Positions 7,670 to 11,583 of a stretch of 11,583 nt of DNA are shown here, one piece after another. The position numbers and the translations under genes are program-made. The notes below the pieces were generated by a model. The model was not told the DNA's origin. It worked only from the letters and a program-made list of their open reading frames with translations, and did not search any database. Numbering within the stretch: the first letter of the stretch is position 1; each line of letters opens with the position of its first letter. Source of the DNA: an uncultured Oscillospiraceae bacterium (GTDB lineage: Bacteria; Bacillota; Clostridia; Oscillospirales; Oscillospiraceae); NCBI GenBank assembly GCA_934621665.1, contig CAKTUT010000040.1, positions 1 to 11,583 of the forward strand. The letters are read 5' to 3'.

Positions 7670-8362
7670 ATGGAACAGCCCGCTCTGATACTGGTCGTGG
7701 ACGACGAGCCGGATATTCGCCGGATTATCCGTATTTTGCTGGAAAGCCGCCGGTATCTGGTGGCCGAAGCGCCAAACGGCCGGCTTGCGGTTGACTATGT
7801 GCGCGAGCACCCGAATGTGGATCTGGTGATGCTGGACATCATGATGCCAAGCCTTGACGGCGTATCCGCTGCGCGGCAGATCCGCGAGCTCACCGCCGCG
7901 CCGATTCTTTTCCTGACGGCCAAGACACAGGAGCGCGACAAGCTGGAAGCCTATACCGCGGGCGGCGACGACTATCTGGCAAAGCCGTTTTCTCATGGAG
8001 AGCTGATGATGAAAGTGGAGTCGCTGCTGCGGCGCTACCGCGTGTACAAGGGCAAGCCCGGCGGGCAAATACTTGATCAGGACATGGTGCTTGACGAGCA
8101 GAACCACCGCATCATCCGCGACGGCGTGAGCATTGAGCTGACCGAGACGGAATTTGAGATTCTGACGTTTCTGGCCGCGCAGCGCGGAAGTGTTGTATCG
8201 GTAGAGCGCATTTATGAAAACGTCTGGCATGAAAAGTATATGCCCTCGTCATCCAATACGGTCATGGTACATATTGTAAATCTGCGCAAAAAGTTGGAGG
8301 ACGACCCGGCAAATCCGCGCCTGATCCGAACCGTCTGGGGAAAGGGGTATCAGTTTGACTAA
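7670..8362 (+). CDS. OmpR/PhoB-family response regulator
   Basis: DNA-binding transcription factor controlled by phosphorylation, 230 residues. The receiver domain (about 5-118) has the acidic pair D11/D12 (VVDDEPD), phospho-acceptor D56 (MLDIMMP), switch residue T83 (FLTAK) and K105 (DYLAKPF), all intact. The C-terminal winged helix (about 133-230) shows ELTETEFEILTFLA, the recognition-helix region SSSNTVMVHIVNLRKKLE and the wing VWGKGYQFD, typical of OmpR/PhoB proteins. The start is set by AAGGAGG at 7657-7663; starting at the GTG at 7631 would add 13 residues before the receiver without a good binding site. It overlaps the downstream histidine kinase gene by 8 bases, so the two are a cognate, translationally coupled pair. 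The TTAAG repeats upstream suggest autoregulation, and similar repeats precede the lipoprotein gene. The signal is unknown. Confidence 0.96.
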   Translation: MEQPALILVVDDEPDIRRIIRILLESRRYLVAEAPNGRLAVDYVREHPNVDLVMLDIMMPSLDGVSAARQIRELTAAPILFLTAKTQERDKLEAYTAGGDDYLAKPFSHGELMMKVESLLRRYRVYKGKPGGQILDQDMVLDEQNHRIIRDGVSIELTETEFEILTFLAAQRGSVVSVERIYENVWHEKYMPSSSNTVMVHIVNLRKKLEDDPANPRLIRTVWGKGYQFD

Positions 8363-9725
8363 GCCGCGCCGTTTCGTATCGCTTCACGTAAAGCTTCTGC
8401 TGCTCATGCTGGGCGGACTGCTTGCGGGTCTTGCGATGTATTTTCTGACCATCGCTGTGGGCGACTGGCTGATCAACACCTATTATCTCAGTGAGCAGTC
8501 TGTTCACTCGCGCAACATGGCGACAATCGAGGACTTTCAGTCGTATGTCACCGAGAACCATCTGTCCTCGCGCGACACCGACGCCATCGCCCGCTGGAGC
8601 ATCAGCAAGCAGGATATCTACATTCTATTCTATAAGGATCGCCATCTGGCGCTGGAAGCCGGTTGGTGGGGCGTTGACGGAACGTCGTCGCTGGCCGACG
8701 ATGAGCTGAATGATCTGTCGCCGTTTACGCTCTATCCGGTCAGCTTCCGCGACGGCGTATTTCAGGCCGTGATCTATGACTTTTCCGAGTCGCACCTTGG
8801 TACGCTCACCACAATTGTAGCCGTGGCGCTGGGCATCGGCGTGTTTGCGCTGGTGATTCTGCTGTACAACCGAAAGCTGACGCGCTCAATTGTGCTGGTG
8901 TCAAAGGAGATACAGGAGATTGGCCGCGGCAATCTGCAATTTCAGATGGTGGCGCACGGAAGCGACGAGCTTTCGCAGCTGGTTGTCAGCGTAGACTCCA
9001 TGCGCCGCTCGCTCATCCGCAAGACGCAGGAGGAGCAGGAGGCGCTGGAAAAGAACAGTGAGCTGATTACCGCCATGTCGCACGACATTCGAAACCCGCT
9101 CACGGCGCTGATGGGCTATCTGGATCTTGCAAAGTCCGGACAGTTCCAGTCGTGCGACGAGCTGAACCAGTATATCACTGCCTCGTATGACAAGGCCGAG
9201 CAGATCCGCCATCTGACCGATGAGCTGTTCCGCTACTCGCTGGTGTTCGGCGGCAAGCCGCTTCCGCTGGAGATGGAGCGGTATGACGCGCTGATTTTAT
9301 TTGAGCAGCTGCTGGGCGAGCAGTCGGCAGCGCTGAGCCAGACCGGCCTTGCGTTTCGCACCGACTTCCAGCCGCTGACCGGCCAGATCCGCGTGGATGT
9401 GACGTATCTCAAACGCGTGCTGGATAACCTGTTTGATAACCTCCGCAAATACGCCGAGCCGCAAAAGCCGGTTGTGCTGTCGCTGTTCGCGGAGGAGAAC
9501 TGGCTGCATCTGAGCATTGAAAACGAGATTGCGCAGAAGCCCTCCGGTGTGGAGAGCAACAAGATCGGCCTGCGCACGTGTGAGCGCATCATGCAGCAGA
9601 TGGGCGGCAATTTCCTGAAATTCCAGAGCGGCACGCATTTTACCGCTGAGCTGATGCTCCCGCTTTCCGTGCCGGAAGCGGAATCAGATGCGCAAAATAT
9701 GCCGGATGGTGAAAGCAAACATTAA
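8355..9725 (+). CDS. Membrane sensor histidine kinase (HAMP-HisKA-HATPase)
   Basis: Partner kinase of the preceding regulator, 456 residues. Layout: helix 1 (about 13-36), an extracytoplasmic sensor region of roughly 105 residues (about 41-147), helix 2 (about 148-171), HAMP (about 172-225), a short coiled coil rich in Glu/Gln, HisKA with H243 in MSHDIRNPLTALMGY, and an ATPase domain with N-box residues N358 and N362 (LDNLFDNLRKYA). The usual G1 box DxGxG is missing: the region reads IENEIAQKPSG, then SNKIGLRTCERIMQQMGG, which supplies the G2-like IGL. Such short ATP lids occur in some clostridial kinases as far as I recall, so it is probably active. The start is TTG at 8355, inside the regulator stop (TTGACTAA), with AAGGGG 7 bases upstream; the next ATG would remove much of helix 1. 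The ligand is unknown. No terminator is visible between it and the lipoprotein gene. Confidence 0.94.
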   Translation: MTKPRRFVSLHVKLLLLMLGGLLAGLAMYFLTIAVGDWLINTYYLSEQSVHSRNMATIEDFQSYVTENHLSSRDTDAIARWSISKQDIYILFYKDRHLALEAGWWGVDGTSSLADDELNDLSPFTLYPVSFRDGVFQAVIYDFSESHLGTLTTIVAVALGIGVFALVILLYNRKLTRSIVLVSKEIQEIGRGNLQFQMVAHGSDELSQLVVSVDSMRRSLIRKTQEEQEALEKNSELITAMSHDIRNPLTALMGYLDLAKSGQFQSCDELNQYITASYDKAEQIRHLTDELFRYSLVFGGKPLPLEMERYDALILFEQLLGEQSAALSQTGLAFRTDFQPLTGQIRVDVTYLKRVLDNLFDNLRKYAEPQKPVVLSLFAEENWLHLSIENEIAQKPSGVESNKIGLRTCERIMQQMGGNFLKFQSGTHFTAELMLPLSVPEAESDAQNMPDGESKH

Positions 9726-9781
9726 GCTTTCCTTAAATCTTTTAAATACCGCTTTTCATTTTTCCATTGACCTGATAAGAT
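9722..9781 (+). promoter_or_regulatory. Candidate regulated promoter of the lipoprotein gene
   Basis: TTAAG (9722) and two TTAAAT copies (9733 and 9742) are spaced 11 and 9 bases. The last ends 28 bases before TAAGAT (9776-9781), which has a TG extension at 9773. A weak -35, TTTTCA (9753-9758), is 17 bases upstream of that box. This repeats the layout in front of the response regulator gene. TTGACC at 9767 is a good -35 hexamer, but the nearest strong AT-rich -10 candidate is 23 bases away, so it is not preferred. The first repeat overlaps the kinase stop codon. Confidence 0.35.
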
Positions 9782-9834
9782 AGAGCCGAAAAAAGTTATA
9801 TAAAACGATACACGCCGAGTGAAAGGAGAACGTC

Positions 9835-11583
9835 ATGAAAACGAAGCGAATCATCGCAGCGCTTTTGGCGCTGTGTCTGCTGATGGGTGCGCTTGCCGGA
9901 TGCAGCGGCAAAAATGCAGCCGACACGCCGGGCCAGAGCAGCGACAAGCAGCAGTCAACCACCACACCCAATGTCACACGTCAGGAGGCCAGCACGGTCT
10001 CGTCAAAATACGCCTACACCGCCACCTATATCGACCTGCCCGACAGCGTGGACTATGTCAACGCCTCGTGCGTGGCCGGTGATACGCTCTACTTCATCGC
10101 AAACGTCGTCAGCGGTCAGGAGACCTATACCGACGACGTAACCGGCGAGGCGTACAGCTATGACGCGTATACCGATACGCTGTTCAAGATGGATCTGGAC
10201 ACGCAGGAATGCACCACACTCACTGCCTACACCTCCGCCAACGGGCAGGAGGACGAGGATGGCTGGCAGGTCAACTCCTATATCCAGTCGATGACCGCCG
10301 CACCGGACGGCTCGGTGTGGCTGTGCATGCAGACCAACAAATACCGCTATAACCTGCCGGAAAATTTTGATGCGCAGAACGACGATCAGGGGAACTATTT
10401 TGAGGACGGCGGCTCAATCTACCGTCTGGTTCAGCTGGACGAGACCGGCGCACAGACAAAGGCAATTGATTTTGACACCAGCGCCATTCCCGAGCTGGAC
10501 AATGAGAATGGCTTCTATGTGGACAGCGTGCTGATTGACTCCAACGGTTATATCTACGTTGGCAGCTGGCGCAATGTTTGCCTGCTTGACAAGGACGGCA
10601 ATCTGCTGCACGTCTTTGACACCAGTGACAACGGCGGCGATCTTTCGCAGTACAGTGCAGACAAGGTCGGCATTGTGGTCTATTCGGACAGCGGGCGCGA
10701 ACTGAAGCTTATCGACCCGGTAAAGCAGGACTTTGGCGAGACGATCAAGATCCCGCAAAACGCGTATGAGCTCTACCCCGGCGATGGCACGTATGACCTC
10801 TATTATAATTATAACGGTAAAATCTACGGCTACATTGCTCAGACCGACACATCGGACAAGCTGGTGGACTGGCTGGAATGCGACGTGAACAGCAACAACA
10901 TCGACAGCTTCCAGGTTCTGCCCGACGGCCGCGTGTTCGCCGTGACGCGTGACTGGGACTCGGGCAACGGCAAAACGCAGATTCTGCTTCTGACCCGCAC
11001 CGACGCCAGCGCGCAGCCGGATAAGACAATTCTCACGCTTGCGTGTATCTATCTGGACTATAACCTGCGCAGTCAGATTATCAAATTTAACCGCAGCAGC
11101 AATCAGTACCGCATCGTGGTCAAGGACTATTCCGAGTACATCACCGAGGATGAAAACGGCTATCAAAATGCGCTGACCAAGCTCAACACCGAAATTCTCT
11201 CCGGCTCGCTTCCCGATATGCTTGTCGGCAGCAGGCTGCCGATTGACCGCTACGCGTCCAAGGGCATGCTTGTTGACCTGTGGCAGTTTATCGACGCGGA
11301 CGAGAGCATCTCGCGGGAGGATCTTATGACGCCGGTGCTCGACGCAATGAGCATCGACGGCAAGCTCTATTCCATTGCGTCCGGCTTCTCCATCGAGACG
11401 GCCGTCGGCATGGGCAAGGTTGTCGGCGAATACGACAACTGGACGCTGACCGAGGTCAGGGACGCAATGACGAAGCTTCAGCCGGATGCGACGATTTTCT
11501 CGGAGAGCGCAACAAAGTCGGACATTCTTTCGTCTTGTATTACGCGCAACATCTCCTCGTTCATCAACTGGGAGACAGGCGAA
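9835..11583 (+). CDS. Lipoprotein: propeller-like region plus extracellular solute-binding domain (3' partial)
   Basis: Secreted lipid-anchored protein, 583 residues visible and open at the edge. A signal peptide (MKTKR, hydrophobic core 6-21) ends in the lipobox LAGC with C23 as lipidation site; a Ser/Gln/Thr-rich linker follows to about residue 55. From about 60 to 398, repeating strand units such as DTLYFIAN, DGSVWLCMQ, NGYIYVGSW and DGRVFAVTRDW look like blades of a beta-propeller; I count about six. From about 399 the pattern is that of family-1 ABC solute-binding proteins: a start near LTLACIY, then FNRSSNQYRIVVKDY, LSGSLPDMLVG, KGMLVDLWQFID and DGKLYSIASGFSIE. It probably presents a nutrient, perhaps a sugar or peptide, to a permease not in this window, or serves as a surface sensor. 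AAAGGAG 6 bases upstream fixes the ATG. It sits 109 bases after the histidine kinase gene, suggesting functional linkage. The solute-binding part is secure; the propeller reading is by eye. Confidence 0.85.
   Translation, partial: MKTKRIIAALLALCLLMGALAGCSGKNAADTPGQSSDKQQSTTTPNVTRQEASTVSSKYAYTATYIDLPDSVDYVNASCVAGDTLYFIANVVSGQETYTDDVTGEAYSYDAYTDTLFKMDLDTQECTTLTAYTSANGQEDEDGWQVNSYIQSMTAAPDGSVWLCMQTNKYRYNLPENFDAQNDDQGNYFEDGGSIYRLVQLDETGAQTKAIDFDTSAIPELDNENGFYVDSVLIDSNGYIYVGSWRNVCLLDKDGNLLHVFDTSDNGGDLSQYSADKVGIVVYSDSGRELKLIDPVKQDFGETIKIPQNAYELYPGDGTYDLYYNYNGKIYGYIAQTDTSDKLVDWLECDVNSNNIDSFQVLPDGRVFAVTRDWDSGNGKTQILLLTRTDASAQPDKTILTLACIYLDYNLRSQIIKFNRSSNQYRIVVKDYSEYITEDENGYQNALTKLNTEILSGSLPDMLVGSRLPIDRYASKGMLVDLWQFIDADESISREDLMTPVLDAMSIDGKLYSIASGFSIETAVGMGKVVGEYDNWTLTEVRDAMTKLQPDATIFSESATKSDILSSCITRNISSFINWETGE

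Noticed and set aside
9767..9802. TTGACC with TATATA as a promoter of the lipoprotein gene
   Set aside because: The spacer is about 24 bases, too long for a sigma-A promoter; the extended -10 TGATAAGAT is the better choice.
10414..11166. A 250-codon minus-strand frame inside the lipoprotein gene
   Set aside because: Val/Ile/Ala-rich mirror of the Asp/Asn/Tyr-rich lipoprotein sequence; no promoter or ribosome binding site seen.
1..11583. Search for tRNA/rRNA genes, CRISPR arrays, insertion sequences, toxin-antitoxin or phage genes
   Set aside because: Nearly all the sequence is accounted for by eight ordinary genes. No repeat-spacer pattern, transposase motif, tRNA-like cloverleaf or phage gene was seen by eye.

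Overview
The window looks like chromosomal DNA of a fairly GC-rich member of the Clostridia, most likely an Oscillospirales/Oscillospiraceae-type gut bacterium. This is an inference from the strong AAGGAGG-type ribosome binding sites, Gram-positive style sigma-A promoters, TTG and GTG starts, and the protein families present, above all a lipoprotein joining a propeller-like region to a solute-binding domain. No taxonomic search could be run. I see no mobile elements, CRISPR arrays, rRNA or tRNA genes, and no sign of recent transfer.

Layout. (1) Positions 1-2514, minus strand: uvrA, the DNA-damage recognition subunit of nucleotide excision repair, cut by the window edge and missing about 100 C-terminal residues. 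(2) 2515-2705: a divergent promoter region between uvrA and cls, with good -10 boxes on both strands and a degenerate LexA-box-like palindrome between them. (3) 2706-4250, plus strand: cardiolipin synthase (cls). It converges on the next operon at a perfect palindrome that should terminate both (4289-4320). (4) 7380 down to 4324, minus strand: a probable three-gene operon of an RluA-type pseudouridine synthase, a MATE efflux transporter (TGATG stop-start overlap with the synthase gene) and a uridine-kinase-like nucleoside kinase. Two GC-rich hairpins lie in the only sizeable gap, before the kinase. (5) 7381-7669: a 289-base divergent regulatory region holding the promoter of that operon, several inverted repeats, and the promoter of a two-component system. 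(6) 7670-9725, plus strand: an OmpR/PhoB-type response regulator and a membrane sensor histidine kinase overlapping by 8 bases. (7) 9835 to the right edge, plus strand: a large secreted lipoprotein with a propeller-like N-terminal region and a type-1 extracellular solute-binding domain, incomplete.

How they fit together. uvrA, cls and the synthase/transporter/kinase operon are housekeeping or general-purpose genes with no evident shared pathway. The most suggestive unit is the right-hand end: response regulator, histidine kinase and solute-binding lipoprotein in a row. Similar AT-rich TTAAG/TTAAA repeats sit at nearly the same distance upstream of an extended -10 box in front of both the regulator gene and the lipoprotein gene. 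This suggests, without proving, that the regulator controls itself and the lipoprotein. I found nothing that clearly amounts to a wholly new system; the propeller-plus-binding-domain lipoprotein with its adjacent two-component system is the best candidate for follow-up.
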